Source: Condylostoma magnum
Lineage: Eukaryota > Ciliophora > Heterotrichea > Heterotrichida > Condylostomatidae
Direction of reading: 5' to 3'
NCBI GenBank assembly: GCA_920105805.1
Contig: CAKKTI010000001.1
Span: 310,909-374,908 of the forward strand
Length of the DNA: 64,000 bases
This document shows, piece by piece, positions 37,426 through 52,828 of the stretch. The position numbers and the translations under genes are program-made. Below the pieces are notes generated by a model. The model had not been told where the DNA came from, did no database searches, and saw nothing but the letters and a program-made list of their open reading frames with translations. The stretch's first letter is position 1. The number at the start of each line of letters is the position of its first letter.

Positions 37426-38233
37426 TTAGCATTCAATGTAGATTTCTTCTAATTTTGGTTGTTTTTTAATTTAACATTTTGTGTTTTAAGCTTTTCTTGC
37501 CTTAATGACAAAATTATCCACCACAAGCGGCTTAATTGACGAATTATTTTCGGGCATTATAACAAAGTAAAAGCAGCCATTTCTAAAATGAGATGTTACT
37601 TCCTTTATCACTATCTTTTAAAACAAGACTTGCCCCTATGATTCTACTTAAGTCGTTCCTCTCATGATCATATCACCAGCGGTGTTATTGGTCAACAATT
37701 TTGGCGGATTTTCAGTAGTAAAAAGCATTACCTTAAACATTACCTTTTAATTCAGTCTCACTGGATTGCTTTATGAGTCAACAATTTGAAACTCCAGTGA
37801 AAATGCACGCTCCTTGTACGCTGGGTCGGGAAAAGCAGTTAAGGGTTGAATGAAGTAGGAGAATTGCTGGTTGGATCCAGATAGGATACTAAGTAGACTT
37901 TGGGTCTTAGATACATCCTACTATACGACGATTGACTGTGTCTTGTTTGTGTTTTCCATCTACTAGCTTATAGAATTGAGCCTTTAAGCGATTGCCTGGG
38001 TCTATTCAGCGATTATTTTAATCATCATGGATTGTTGGCGCATGAGGGACACCAGGTGGGTTGATAGTAGATTAGAACTTATAGGGAGTTGGTTGTGCTC
38101 TATGCAAGGGTTTTCCTAGAGGCTTATTTTGGGCAGCTGTTAGACTGGGGCCAAGGGGTATTACTGTTGTTAAGAAAGACAGTTTATTAGATTGCAACTT
38201 TAATCAGTCAGACACATTTATTTTTATAGCCAT
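37426..38233 (-). CDS. Hypothetical protein with Arg-Lys-rich beta-domain end; one apparent frame break
   Basis: The N-terminal part begins MAIKINVSDWLKLQSNKLSF and runs to NPPGVPHAPTIHDDQ. Coding then continues one base out of frame (IIAEQTQAIAQRLNSISQQ) to a well-formed C-terminal domain (VIKEVTSHFRNGCFYFVIMP, then IKPLVVDNFVIKARK) and TAA 37426-37428. The break falls at the T-run 38016-38019 (AAAA on the coding strand). One base fewer would restore a single frame of about 268 codons. An indel, a 1-mod-3 intron or +1 frameshifting are all possible. The family was not recognised. It lies 46 bp upstream of the next gene on the same strand. Confidence 0.6.
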
Positions 38234-38256
38234 TGATTGGCAACTTGTTTTAAGTT

Positions 38257-39382
38257 ATGCTATTGGAGCAATTGTAAATCAAGGATAAGAAGTTGAGCAA
38301 AAGAAAATATAGCACGAACAAGAAGATAAAAGTCTGATTTAGAGTTGAAGCAACAGAAAAATGTATTTTTGTTACAATTTTAAGGATTTTACTTATTTTT
38401 GTAAAGTTTAAAAGAGGCATCTTTTAATTTATTAGATTTTTAAACTCTTAATTGCTATTTGTAGAAGGGTTGCTGGATATGTTATAGTTCTAAATTCTAA
38501 TCCATTTTTAAATCCTTTTGAAATCGGGGAAATGAGGAAAATTGCGACCTTTGAAGCTGTCTTAAAGTCGTATGTTCGTTTATATATTCTTCTAAAGTAG
38601 TGGTGAATATTCAAAATTTTACAAATAAGGCAAAAGGATTAATAGAAGTTGATTTATAGGAAAAATATAGGGCATTTAATTTCGGCGAATAAAATAAAAG
38701 GGATGTCTGAAAAACTGAATAGAGTAGGATTGATTTAATATTCTAACTGTTCAATGTAAAGAAAATGATGGAAATTGACGGAAGATGCAAATTGGTAACA
38801 ATAAGGAGAATATTTAGAGTAGTTGGAGAGAACGACATATACAAGTGTAAAAAATATTATGTTTTAGTTGCTTAAATTAAATAAAAAGTTAATCAAATTG
38901 ATTCCTTATGGCAATTAAAAGTAAAAAACTATCTAATAATGAATTAAAGGTAAAGTTTAAAAATAGTACAATAAGCTATTAATAAGAGGAATTGAATGAA
39001 GAAGAATAGCCAGAAGGAAGATAATGAGTTGGCGACTAATAATTGGGAATTTTGTTTGGATGAAAAATATAATAATTTTTAGAACTAATCATTAAGTTTA
39101 TCAAAACCTACAATAGATGTAATATAACTATTGGTTGAATAATCGTATTTTTTAAACTTTTAGTTCTTACGAAGATGTAAAATAGGCTCCATTAAGTAAT
39201 ACATTACAAAAGTTTTTATTATAATTAATCAAATTACTTATCAAATTGAAAGCATCACTTTATAGTAAAATCATTTAATGATAGTAAGATAAGATAAAAT
39301 GGTTAACTTTAAGCATAAATATATTTTGTCAGATAATGGTTATAGAATTAAAAATAATAAAGATATAAAAGGAGATTGATAA
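38257..39382 (+). CDS. Hypothetical coding region, frame uncertain
   Basis: AT-rich sequence with strong but competing frames. From ATG 38257 (MLLEQLQIKDKKLSKRKYST) one frame runs to the A-run at 38328-38331. From there the frame one base on reads well (SDLELKQQKNVFLLQ, later GLIEVDLQEKYRAFNFGEQ and RIFRVVGENDIYKCKKYYV). TAA 39380-39382 closes it in register if one A is skipped. Other frames are nearly as open because no codon is always a stop. The 23-bp spacing to the divergent start at 38233 fits the local pattern. No family was recognised. Confidence 0.3.
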
Positions 39383-39450
39383 ATATGAAATTCTTATATC
39401 TAATGCAGTTTGATGTATGTAATCAATAAGATGCTTTGAATATATCAGGC

Positions 39451-40545
39451 TTACTAATATTATTCTACATATTAAATATATAAGTATATTAGTTTTATTT
39501 GAATGCCCTTTAATCTCAGCATAATCTAATTTCTCTATCTAGTATACTCATTCGAAATATCTAATACAAAAACATTAAGTATTTCTAATTAGATTGAATG
39601 TATGCAGAAACCAGAATTGAAATTAATTACTTTATTTATATTCTTTTATATGTAACTATGATAGAATCCCTATATTATCCTATCTAAAATATACTTTAAC
39701 TTATCAATCTGTATACCTAAAGTATTTTTGAAGCGCCTTTTTATTCGTTAATTTCCTCCTCTTATATGGCTAATTTTAACTTAATCCTTCCTTAAATTAG
39801 AAATCAGCTCTTTAAATCGTTATACTGTATTCAAATGCTGATATTCCTACTAAAATTTCTGATTTTATAAGTCTTAGATTTAATGTTGAACTTTCCTAAG
39901 TTGTAATAATCTATTAGATGCTTAGTTTTCAAAAGCTTTATGCTGTTCATTTTTATTTGGTGTTAAACTCGTACTAAAGGGATTTTTACTAAATGAGCTT
40001 ATTATTTAAACCGATTAACTTCTCTTAAGCTTTTAAAACTTTATTTTGGCTAATAGTTCTTGATATTCCTATTGCAGTTATGTGTTTTATTATTTAAGTT
40101 ATTGATTAAATTTTCACTAACTATCGTAATGTTGTTTAATTTCATAGTAAGGTTATCATTAACCCTTTCTTTTCAAGTCTTCGATTTTTCAGTCATACTT
40201 AAGCCTATTATCCCGCTTTTTCCTCTTAGTATTCCTTATTTTTGTAAGCATGAAATTATTATCACAAGAACTATTACAGTATTACAATACATCTAAGTCT
40301 TCAATATTATCGTCAATTTACCTTTTAATACTTTCAATATTTTTCATCATATCTACAGTCTTACTATAGGGTATTGACTATCTACCTCTTGCAGCTAATC
40401 TATTACTATAATGATTATACTTCTACATTTCTTTATTAAACTTTTAATCATAGAATTGCTTTAAAAACTGATTCTTTACTTTTAATTTTCTTCCTTTTTG
40501 AATGAGTTGCAAAGTTAATTCTTTTCCTTTGTCCAATTTACTCAT
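39451..40545 (-). CDS. Coiled-coil protein (about 364 aa)
   Basis: Begins MSKLDKGKELTLQLIQKGRK. It is Gln/Lys/Glu-rich, with long helical stretches (for example LQQEYQELLAKIKFQKLK and LLQLRKVQHQIQDLQNQK). A short Ser/Pro linker (SFSKNPFSTSLTPN) separates two coiled coils. Very many Gln codons are TAA/TAG. The end is set at the tandem TAG TAA near 39451-39456; a stop some 20 codons earlier is possible. A cytoskeletal or basal-body scaffold is a guess from composition only. Confidence 0.55.
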
Positions 40546-40824
40546 AATGCTTATTCCTTATTTAAACAGAGCTTTTTATTTAGGATCTTCTCATACTGTT
40601 TACTATTTTAATTAAGTCAATGGTACTGTTTATGACATATTATTAATAGGATTTAGTTTTATTGTAAATATCAGGTAAAATTAGCCAGCAGTTTACAAAT
40701 TTATAAGATTTACGCTGCATTAGATAGCAGCATTTCGTTTAGTAAAAGGGTTTGAAATATTTCTATCATTATATTTGTATATTTAAAGCAAGAATTGATA
40801 ACAATACTTTCAAATAATTATAAA

Positions 40825-41070
40825 CTAAGATTGATGCTGGGATGGTGTTAGTGTTTTTAGTTGAAGGGAATGTATTTGAGAGTTTAGTTCTTCTGAAAAT
40901 AAACCATTGATCATACGGTGTCTTTAAACTAAAGGCTTATTTTCAAAATCTGAACTTACTACTAAAATTTTATAGCTGGCTCCGCATCCTCCACTAACAT
41001 CTTCAACTTCTATATGAGTGCATTAAATAGATTATTCTATTCTTTAATGAACTTCTTGCTGATTTGACAT
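40825..41070 (-). CDS. BolA-family protein
   Basis: 81 aa, typical BolA length. After a short N-terminal helix come VEDVSGGCGASYKILVVSS, LVQRHRMINGLFSEEL and IHSLQLKTLTPSQ. These are the conserved BolA segments, including the CGA cysteine and the RHR histidine used for Fe-S binding with monothiol glutaredoxins. BOLA2-type proteins act in cytosolic/nuclear iron regulation. No mitochondrial presequence is present, which favours the BOLA2 group. The start is ATG 41070 and the stop TAG 40825-40827. Gln and Trp codons inside include TAA and TGA only near the ends. Confidence 0.9.
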
Positions 41071-41441
41071 TTTTATAGTTAGTAGGAGAAATAAAATTTA
41101 TATGTAATACAGTGTCTTAATCAGAACCTTAAACAGTAATTGCAAGTAAACATCTTAGCTGTTATATATTTCATGTAAAATACTAAAATTGAATGTGTAT
41201 ACTTCCATGCAAAATTAAGTATAGAGTTTATTATATAATCGAAAGCTTATAACGGGAAAAAGTATATAAACATCAAATACAAATTGTTATAAAGGAAGTT
41301 ACTTCAAATGTATAATAATATGAATCTCTTTTAATAATTGTTCCCTTTCTGATTTTAAATGAATTAAGCTAATTCTAAAAGTGAGTAATCAAAATATTAG
41401 TGCTTAATATACCAAAACTATTTGCAATAAACTTATAAAAA
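41071..41441. other. Intergenic, nothing recognised
   Basis: 371 bp between the BolA start and the end of the ABC transporter. AT-rich, with no convincing frame on either strand, no RNA fold I could recognise and no repeat. It is among the longest clear gaps in this compact window. Confidence 0.55.
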
Positions 41442-45056
<3,615 letters not shown>

Positions 45057-45353
45057 TTTATTAGTAATAAAGAGATTGGTTAAAATTAGTTAGCTTGGAA
45101 AAGAGTGGTAATCTTAAATGCTACCTCGTTAACATTTTATAGATTAGAACTAAGACTATCTTTCAAGTTTCATTAATTTAGTATAATAACATAGGGAAAC
45201 TAAATATTTATCCCTTAAAGTACAAATTAATCCTCTAAATATTATGAATGCTTTAAAATATTGTTATTAGAGCTCACAATTTGTATGTAAAAGTATTTTT
45301 TTAGGCCTTCATATTTAAGAATTTTATAGCCACAACATAACTAATAAAAAAAT

Positions 45354-46004
45354 ATGGTAAGACTAGGCGAAGTAGTTCCTAATTTCCAAGCTCAAACAAC
45401 GAAAGGGGAAATAGATTTCCACTAAGAAATCGAGGGATCTTGGGCAATGCTTTTCAGTCACCCAGCTGACTTTACTCCAGTTTGTACAACAGAGTTAGGA
45501 GAAGTAGGGAAACTAGAGGATGAATTCACAAGAAGAGGCTTTAAACTATTTGCTCTTTCCTGTAATGATGTGGATCTGCATAACTAATGGGCTTAAGATA
45601 TAGAAGCCTATAGTAATATAGCAGTTAACTATCCTATAATATCAGACCCTCTAAGAGACATAGCAAATCTTTATGGCATGCTAGACCCAGATGCGAAAGA
45701 CTCACAAGGAATTCCTCTAACTTGCAGGGCTGTCTTTTGCATTGGACCAGATTCAAGATTAAAGTTCTCTATTATCTATCCAGCCACTACCGGGAGAAAC
45801 TTCAATGAAATTTTAAGAGCCATCGACTCCGTACAGTTAACTAAGGATAAGCCAATTGCTACACCAGTTAATTGGGTGCCTGGAGATGACGTAATTGTTG
45901 CGCCGAGTTTATCGCAAGAAGATGCAAATTAACAATATCCGCAACATAGAGTTGTTGACTTGCCTAGTGGAAGACCTTATTTAAGATTCACGAAGTTAGA
46001 ATAG
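45354..46004 (+). CDS. 1-Cys peroxiredoxin (PRDX6 type)
   Basis: 216 aa, the expected length. The peroxidatic site [14 protein letters not shown] places Cys44 in the family PxxxTxxC motif. Conserved [39 protein letters not shown] and [12 protein letters not shown] follow. It reduces hydroperoxides through a single cysteine. The stop is taken as TAG 46002-46004. The alternative TAA 46017-46019 adds five residues and would overlap, via TTAA, the stop of the convergent gene. The upstream gap of 297 bp to the ABC transporter start holds nothing I recognise. Confidence 0.93.
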
Positions 46005-46015
46005 TTAGAAAATTA

Positions 46016-46780
46016 TTAAGCCATAGTAAAATTTTGCCCATACTCCATAGAATCTAACGCGTACCATAATAAAAAGTACACATTTGCAATAGCTTTAGCA
46101 GCACTTGGCTCAGTACAGAATAAAAACTGCGTTGGCTCTGGCATTTGATAAACTGACCACACTACACAAATTACTCCACTTGCCAAAAATCCACTTTTCA
46201 CCCAAACTAAAAACTCCTTTATTGATATTTCATGCAGAGGCTTCTTAACACATAGAAATTAGTCTAAAATAAGAACGAAGGGAACTATAATCAGCTTCAA
46301 TACTCCGATTCCTATGCCTAAGGCCATACTATAAAGAGTAAGTTAACGTTGAGTTTTAAGTACAAAAGGAATTGCTGTAGCTAAGGATGTGGATTTTACG
46401 TAGCCAGCTAATAAGAAAATAGCTACTCGGAAATACTCAGCGGAAAATTCATAGTAAATTTCCCTTATTTTAAGATAGTCTATTACAAAATACAGCACAG
46501 TGTACTATAAGAACAGAACAGTCATTAGTTTAACATCCGCATCTTAAAATATTGCTGAGGTTACTATTATATCTCCGAAGGATAACAAAAAGCACACTAA
46601 ATACTTACGAAGTTTATTTGCTTCCGGATAGCTCATCGTATAAGTTAAAAGATAGTACATTGAAAGCCCAGGAAATACGACCTCTAGGCCCATATCTGGC
46701 ATTATGTCTGTGAAATACATAATTCCTATAATAGAAAGGCTTAATAAGCCGTATGAGGCTAGTCTTCCTTTGTATTCCAT
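46016..46780 (-). CDS. Multipass membrane protein, unidentified (254 aa)
   Basis: Begins MEYKGRLASYGLLSLSIIGI. It has six or seven hydrophobic segments, including LSMYYLLTYTMSYPEANKL, VLFLQYTVLYFVIDYL and LGIGIGVLKLIIVPFVLIL. The segment GLEVVFPGLSMYYLLT and the overall size loosely recall TRIC (TMEM38) channels, but the match is too vague to assign. The start ATG 46780 and stop TAA 46016-46018 are in one frame with few reassigned codons. It ends 11 bp from the peroxiredoxin stop. Confidence 0.7.
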
Positions 46781-46903
46781 ATTAAATTATTTCCCGCCAT
46801 TATTGATATAAAGACTAACAAATTAGGATGGAGGAGGTGTTCTTTCTGTTTTGTTGTATACGAGATCCAGGGGGTTGCTTTATATTCGAAAAAATTATGT
46901 TGC

Positions 46904-47572
46904 ATGGCTTTTCTGGTATTGATGTTTTTTTATGAGATACATTTTGGGGAAAATTTGCTTGGGAACTTCGATTAGACTCCTAATCTGATGTGCTTTGCTA
47001 TACAAATTATTGACTCTTAGCCAAGCAGTACTCTCGTCTCATATTTGGATAATTATTTTAGTAGTTTAAACATTTGACGATGCTTGAAGGATAATAGTAT
47101 TGGCCTAATCTATTGCTTTGTATATTCTATTCACATTCAATATCATCTTATAAAATCGGGTTTCTTTGGATTTGATCGTTAAAATGCCTTTTAGAATAAG
47201 CCTTTTATGTATTTTCTTCATTGCTAGGCTGGCTTACTGGACGTTTGCTAGGCCTATGTGTTTCTACTGGGGCGTTGGCCAGTATCAACTTTTTAGAATC
47301 ATTTTTGAATTGTTTTATTCCTCTTGGTCTTTCACTCATTCATTTTGATTGTTACATGTACTAAGGAACTCGTTATTTTTAGGATATTCTAGAAATAGAT
47401 TGTTTTTGACTAGTTGAATCGTAATATTGTGGAATTGCCGATACAGATCTGGCTCTTTAACTCCGCTGCTTATATTGTTAAAGATAGCTCATATTTTTTT
47501 GTAATTTTGTAGTTTGTATGATTAAGTATAGAGATGTTATGGACGAGTTTATTTACTCAAATGTCTGTGTAG
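46904..47572 (+). CDS. Multipass membrane protein, frame uncertain
   Basis: Hydrophobic coding sequence on the plus strand. One frame begins MAFLVLMFFYEIHFGENLLG and continues to TAG 47570-47572. An overlapping frame gives a strong membrane segment without stop codons from about 47166 (ISLLCIFFIARLAYWTFARP). A join of the two through a frame-shifting intron or indel is possible. The second frame faintly resembles a TLC-type domain. An ATG near 46830 in a third frame could be the real start. Treat the coordinates as approximate. Confidence 0.35.
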
Positions 47573-47643
47573 AGGTTAATTATACACCAAAGATTACAGT
47601 ATAATCAAATTATGATTCTAGGTATACTGTTCTTTACAAAAAG

Positions 47644-47716
47644 TGCGGATTGTGAGGCTCGAACTCACGACCTTTAGATTATGAGACTAACGCTCTGCCG
47701 ACTGAGCTAAACCCGC
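47644..47716 (-). tRNA. trnM-CAT: tRNA-Met (CAT), elongator type
   Basis: 73 nt with all four stems. The acceptor is GCGGGTT/AATCCGC, the D arm GCTC...GAGC, the anticodon loop CTCATAA with a T-T closing pair typical of eukaryotic elongator tRNA-Met, and the T arm GTGAG/CTCAC with loop TTCGAGC. The discriminator base is A. No intron is present and CCA is not encoded. A T-rich stretch lies downstream on the transcribed strand. Confidence 0.95.
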
Positions 47717-47933
47717 TAGCTAACTTAAAGCTGTAACTTTTCTATTTCATTCATTAGAACATTACAACGAAATAGGCTCTGATCAATTTAAAATTTGTTC
47801 TAACTTTTATTCCTCTATCTATTAAATGCAATCTATTTAAAATTAATATACTAAGGTAATATTCTTTTAATAGCTAAGACAGTATTGAAGCTACTAGCAC
47901 TTTAAATACTTTTTATCCATATATAATTTAAAA

Positions 47934-48338
47934 ATGTTGGATCTACTTAATTCTATGCTTCCTCGTTGCTGTTCTACCCGCAATAAGTTATAATCAAATC
48001 ATTAAGAACTAGAAATAACTGTTCCATATAAAACTGAAGAGAATGAAGAAAGTAGTTATTAATAAAGCCAACCTTCTGAAACTTCTTGCTAGATGGATTC
48101 CAGCTCTGATGATACAATTTACATATTGGATCCTGCTTACGAATCTATTAGGGATGATAAAGAATAGATTTTTATTAATACTCATGTTTATGATGAAAAT
48201 AGTCGCTTTTAAAGTAATGATTCATGCTAGTAAGATAATATTTAGTATTCATAATCAGCTAATATACCATCAAAGTTTAAACTACTACCTAGCTAAAGAA
48301 AAAACAAAATGATAAAAAGGAGCGATATAAATTGTTAA
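47934..48338 (+). CDS. Small Ser/Gln-rich acidic protein (134 aa)
   Basis: Begins MLDLLNSMLPRCCSTRNKLQ. An acidic, low-complexity region follows (ITVPYKTEENEESSYQQSQ, MDSSSDDTIYILDPAYESI). No domain was recognised. The two adjacent cysteines near the N-terminus might be palmitoylated (inference). It ends at tandem TAA TAA 48336-48341. The standard-code ORF at 48043 in another frame is a shadow of this gene. Confidence 0.55.
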
Positions 48339-48474
48339 TAAGACAAAGATAGTGTGAAAAAGAGTGGAGTAATGTAGAATTGTTAATAATTTTGATTATA
48401 TAAATTTCTTATTATAAAATCCTATGTACTGAAGTCTGTAATAATAAACTATTTCCCAACAAGTTTTAAATTAA

Positions 48475-48981
48475 CTAAGAGCAACTTGAATGTCTGCTTT
48501 ATTTATGATGCAACATTCTTATTAAATAACTCTTTCTCATAGGTGACATTTATGAGTCTCCTTAAATGCTTCCAATGTACTCACTTATATCCGGGTAGTC
48601 AGTAGGCCGTGAATTAGGTTTCAAGCTTTAAGGACTTGCAAACAAACTATAGAATTATTACTTACGAGTAAAATTAGGTATGTGCCCTCCATCTTAATGC
48701 CTTGATCTTGGAACATTAGGACTTAGTTAATTTCTATATCTTTATTTGTTAAAAGATTATCTGAAATTTAACTTCTACTTTTGATTCCAAGATTACGTGA
48801 ATAGTTGCTTGAGATAGTTATTATCATTTCTTAATCTATTTGTGTTTTAAGCTGTTTTAGCTCGTGGGGAACATGATTTTTGTCGTTTTTGTAATAAAAT
48901 GTTCTCTCTTTTAACTGATTCTTATCATATATGATGATAGTTACTTGGTGCTATAGATACATTGTAGTTTCTATCTACCAT
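48475..48981 (-). CDS. Hypothetical Arg/Gln/Ser-rich protein (168 aa)
   Basis: Begins MVDRNYNVSIAPSNYHHIWQ and is continuous in one frame to TAG 48475-48477. It contains NRLRNDNNYLKQLFTQSWNQ and, towards the end, SLKPNSRPTDYPDISEYIGS. Likely disordered with helical stretches. No family was recognised. It converges on the plus-strand gene ending at 48338 and is divergent from the gene starting at 49091 (109 bp apart). Confidence 0.5.
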
Positions 48982-49090
48982 TTATAATAAGTTTTTACTT
49001 CTAACTATGTTAAGCAATTACGTTGTGGTGATACTACAAAATTATGTATATACCGAGTGTAATTATAAGAAATTATAAATAATCTAAAAT

Positions 49091-49474
49091 ATGGGATGTT
49101 GTAATTGTTAAGGACTTTTTATTTAAGACATGCAAGAAATTTAGTATAAAGGAAATGCTCAGTAAAAGAATGTTTGTAATAGTAATTAAGAATTTATTGA
49201 TATAAGCCTTAATTCATCATTTGATTAAGAGAATAGACGTATTCAAACTCTAAAAAGCAATGAATTAAAAAATATATCCTTTTAACGGTGCAGATCAATA
49301 AGTAATGAAGGGACGCCACTGTCTACTAATTTAGAGGCTCTTTTCTTATTTCAATAAGATGATATTGCTTATAATAATCAAACTTGGAATGAAAATGAGA
49401 GTAAGAGTATAAAAAGAGCTTCCTTTAATAATAGTTATACAGAGAAGATTATATAAAAGAATATGTTATTTTAA
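49091..49474 (+). CDS. Small protein with MGCCNC lipidation-type N-terminus
   Basis: Begins MGCCNCQGLFIQDMQEIQ. Gly2 followed by three cysteines is the classic context for N-myristoylation with palmitoylation, so membrane anchoring is likely. The rest is Asn/Gln/Ser-rich (SISNEGTPLSTNLEALFLFQ) without a known domain. I end it at the tandem TAA TAA 49472-49477. Reading on to TAA 49517-49519 would add 15 residues and leave 8 bp to the next ATG. Confidence 0.5.
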
Positions 49475-49527
49475 TAAAGTAGTTATAGGCTTATTGAATT
49501 GTTATTTTCGTTATACTAAAAAATTAA

Positions 49528-51420
49528 ATGGGAGACTCCGATCCAGTTTAGGAAAGGATATAAAAGTTGGAGAAACAGCTTAAAAACGTTAGATAACATA
49601 CAAAAGAGTTATTCGATGATAATTAAAATGCTCCACCTGATCTCGACGACTTAAGTGCATCGGTGAATCTAGAAAAGCATAAGGGTAGTAAGCTTTTTTA
49701 AAAGTTTTTAGCCTAGGAAGGCGTAGATTTAAACTATCCAATAATATAACAATAAGAAATAAAGAAATAGCAGCCTTAACCAAAGCCATAAATATAAAAG
49801 AAGCCGCCGCCTAAAACACAGCCTAAAAATCCGCCTCCAAAACCACAATAAGAAAACTTCCCCCCGATACGCAATTCTCCCTCTCCACCTCGATAGCAAA
49901 TTTAACAAGACCCTGTACAAGAACTACAGGCTTTTCAATCAAAGCTATCATCAAACATGGCCAGAGAACTAGAGTAATAAAGGTTTTAAGAGCAGTATTA
50001 CGAGTAAGAGTAATTACATTAATCTCCTCCCCGTTACAGCCCTGAAGAACCTATTGAGCAATAAGAAAGCAATAGAACTTCTCATGACCCTTATGATTAG
50101 TATGATTAATATAATTTAAGTCCTCAGCAAGAAAGTTATATGGAGAGATCCCTTAATAGAAGTACCAATAAGTAAAAGTACTATGATTATGAACCATATG
50201 ACCCCCTTCCAGAATCTTCTAAAATGTTTCCTATAAATGACCCTTATATACAAGAAATGCCACATATGCAGCATTTTCCTCCGCAGTACCACTAAATTCC
50301 AGTGCAACCTTAATATATGCCAGTATACCCACAAATGTACCAACCATCTATGTACTATCCACCCCCTCCGTATGACCCTATGGGATATCCTTACCACTAA
50401 TAACAAAACAGGGAAAGCGATAGACTAAGAGGCGAGTTATAAGAACTTTTAGAGAAAAAAGATAAAGAAATCAACAATCTCAAACGTTAACTAGAAACAA
50501 TGAGAGTTGATCTAATGCAAATGGAAGAAAGGGGGTATAACCAACGAGGTGATTCCAATACACAAGATCTAGAACGAGAATTAGAAGAAACTAAGTAAGA
50601 GCTACAAACAGTGAAAACCAGACTAGCTAAAATAAGAGAAGCAGCAAGTAAAAACACTAGCAAATTGTTTGATTTAGAAGATTAAACTAAGATCTAGGAA
50701 CACAGAATTTAAGAATTAGAAGAGGAGTTGGACGATGAAAAGCAATAGAGAAACATAGCTGAACATAGAGCAGAAGAAGAGAAGCAAAGAGCCATAAAGC
50801 TTGAATCAGATCTACAAAGAGCTGAAAATAGGATTGTTAATCTAGACCGATAATTAACCGATGCAAGATCACATCAATCATCCGGCAATCCAAAGGAAGT
50901 TAGTGAATTGCGACAGCAAATAAATGAGCTTAATTAGACTATAAGAGATCTACAGCAGGATAACCAGGGAGGATATGCTAAACCAAGAAGAGATTTGTAC
51001 GAAGTACAGGAAGATTATTATGAAAGGCCTAAATCTTTCAATAATCAAAGAAATTTTGTTGATCCTTATGAAGATCCGAGATAATATCAAGAACCTGAGC
51101 CATTGAGGGGATATAAGGCTAATATTTCAACCTCAGTGAGCAATGTCCTTAAATGAGAGGAGCCTGAGAGATAGCCGCCCCAGAGAGAAAGAGTGCAGCC
51201 AAGTAGGAATGTAAATATTGTAAGGAATCTGGAGGATAAACTAATGCAATTGTAAATTGATAAGCAAAGACTGGATAGTGAGTATTCTCGGTTGCCCCAA
51301 AGCAACAAGTCAGCGGCAGCTAGAAGAAGAGAGTAGGATTTAGAGCTAGAAATTGATATACTTAACTCTAATATTGCAAGTGTTAAGAAAAAGTTAAGGA
51401 ATTATAATGCGTTAAAATAG
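49528..51420 (+). CDS. Long coiled-coil protein with Pro/Tyr-rich linker (630 aa)
   Basis: Begins MGDSDPVQERIQKLEKQLKN. Residues about 1-65 are helical. A Pro/Gln/Tyr-rich disordered linker follows (PPPKTQPKNPPPKP, MPVYPQMYQPSMYYPPPP). A long coiled coil comes next (ELEEELDDEKQQRNIAEHRA). A compact C-terminal motif, LQIDKQRLDSEYSRLPQSNK then AAARRREQDLELEIDIL, looks conserved and resembles C-terminal modules of centrosomal or ciliary coiled-coil proteins. I cannot name it. Gln codons TAA/TAG are abundant. The stop is TAG 51418-51420 followed by TAA; the next gene starts 21 bp on. Confidence 0.75.
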
Positions 51421-51441
51421 TAATCTTTTATAAACTAATAA

Positions 51442-52704
51442 ATGGAGTTTAAGCTTTTAATGATTATGTTAGAAAATTATATGCATGGATCAATAAGCTG
51501 CTTGTTCAACCCCTTCTTTCCTTTGTTAGCTGATTAGAAAGGACTGAATAAAACGAGTATTGGAATTGTTTTCTCTTGCTTTCCGATTGCTAGTTTATTG
51601 TGTATTCCTATAATACACATGGTTTTACTTAGAGTGAATAGGAATCATGTCTTTATATCGAGTGCTCTAGTTTTAGCAAGTGCGACTCTTGTTTTTGGTA
51701 GTTTACCTTATTTTGACTCTGGTTTTATGTACTATGCCATGCTTGGGAGACTGATGCAGGGAATAGCTGTAGCTGGAATTGAGGTCTGTTCATTCTCTAT
51801 TGTAAGTTCACTGTATGGGAAAAATGCAGAAAAATATATCGGGTATAATTTAGGAGCCTTGGCTATTGGCTATATAACATCTCCTATTATTGGAGGAATT
51901 TTATATAAGAATTTCGGGTTTTCCCTCATGTTTTATATTTTCTTTACAATTAATACAGTGATTATTTACCTCTTGCATGTTAGTCTTAAAGGTATCAACT
52001 AGATTACTGAGGAAAAGCCATCATTTAATCTGTTTTAATTGGTATTTAAGAAAGATATAATGATTTTATCAGGAAGTCACTTTTTTTAATGTTTGTCTTT
52101 GATTTCTGCTGAGGCTTTTATTGGATTACATTTAAAGGAGGATTTTGGCTTTGATAAGATTCAAATTAGTTTGACATTTCCCTTGATTGCTATTTTCTTT
52201 ATTATAGGACTTGTTGCGATTTAATTTATTCCAAAAAGCTGGAATAGATACTCTTTGATTAGTATAGCTAGACTTACAACTGGGATTTCATTCTTTTTAA
52301 TGATACCTTTGCAAGCAGTACTACCTCATCACTTCATAGTAGTGTTGATTGGAATTTCTGTATTGGGAACTTCTCTTTCAATGACTGGGAATCCATTGAT
52401 GCCGTTAATAGTTAATAAAGTATCTGAAGAATATACTGATTTAGATTAATCAAATGCTTCTAATATTGCATCTAGTATAATGTTGCTTTGTGGATACTTT
52501 GGAGGAGTAATAGGGCCTTCTGTCTCTGGATTATTGTATGATTTATAGGGATTTGAACTTATGGGTATTACCATTGGGATAATTAATATGCTATATAGTG
52601 GTTTATTTTACTACTAGTTAAGATTTAAACAAAGTGATGAATAGGTTACATAAAATGACTCAGAGTTAATCAATTATTTCGTTAAAGTTGATGAAGGTTC
52701 TTAG
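51442..52704 (+). CDS. MFS transporter (SLC18-like)
   Basis: About 420 aa with 12 predicted TM helices. Helix 1 has LLMIMLENYMHGSISCLF, the loop after TM4 region has MLGRLMQGIAVAGIEVCSFS (MFS motif C-like RxxQG), and a glycine-rich TM11 reads MLLCGYFGGVIGPSVSGLLY. The substrate is unknown. The layout recalls vesicular amine and related drug:H+ antiporters. The stop is placed at TAG 52702-52704. If that is read as Gln, the frame runs into the 100-N gap at 52729. Confidence 0.82.
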
Positions 52705-52728
52705 ATAATTAATTAGAATTATTTATAC

Positions 52729-52828
52729 NNNNNNNNNNNNNNNNNNNNNNNNNNNNNNNNNNNNNNNNNNNNNNNNNNNNNNNNNNNNNNNNNNNNNNNN
52801 NNNNNNNNNNNNNNNNNNNNNNNNNNNN
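52729..52828. other. Assembly gap (100 N)
   Basis: Exactly 100 Ns, a placeholder length as at 2847. It separates the ends of two convergent genes, so the true 3' end of the minus-strand gene at 52829 is hidden. No repeat flanks it visibly. Confidence 0.95.

Noticed and set aside
38432-38614. 60-aa minus-strand ORF
   Set aside because: Lies opposite the plus-strand frame that continues on both sides; no domain, and the region is too AT-rich for ORF length to be evidence.
48043-48312. 89-aa plus-strand hydrophobic ORF
   Set aside because: Another frame, starting at 47934, gives a coherent acidic protein with a proper start and tandem stops.
49729-50428. Arg/Leu-rich and Cys/His-containing ORFs near 50 kb
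   Set aside because: They are antisense or shifted frames of the Pro/Gln/Tyr-rich linker in the 49528 coiled-coil gene.
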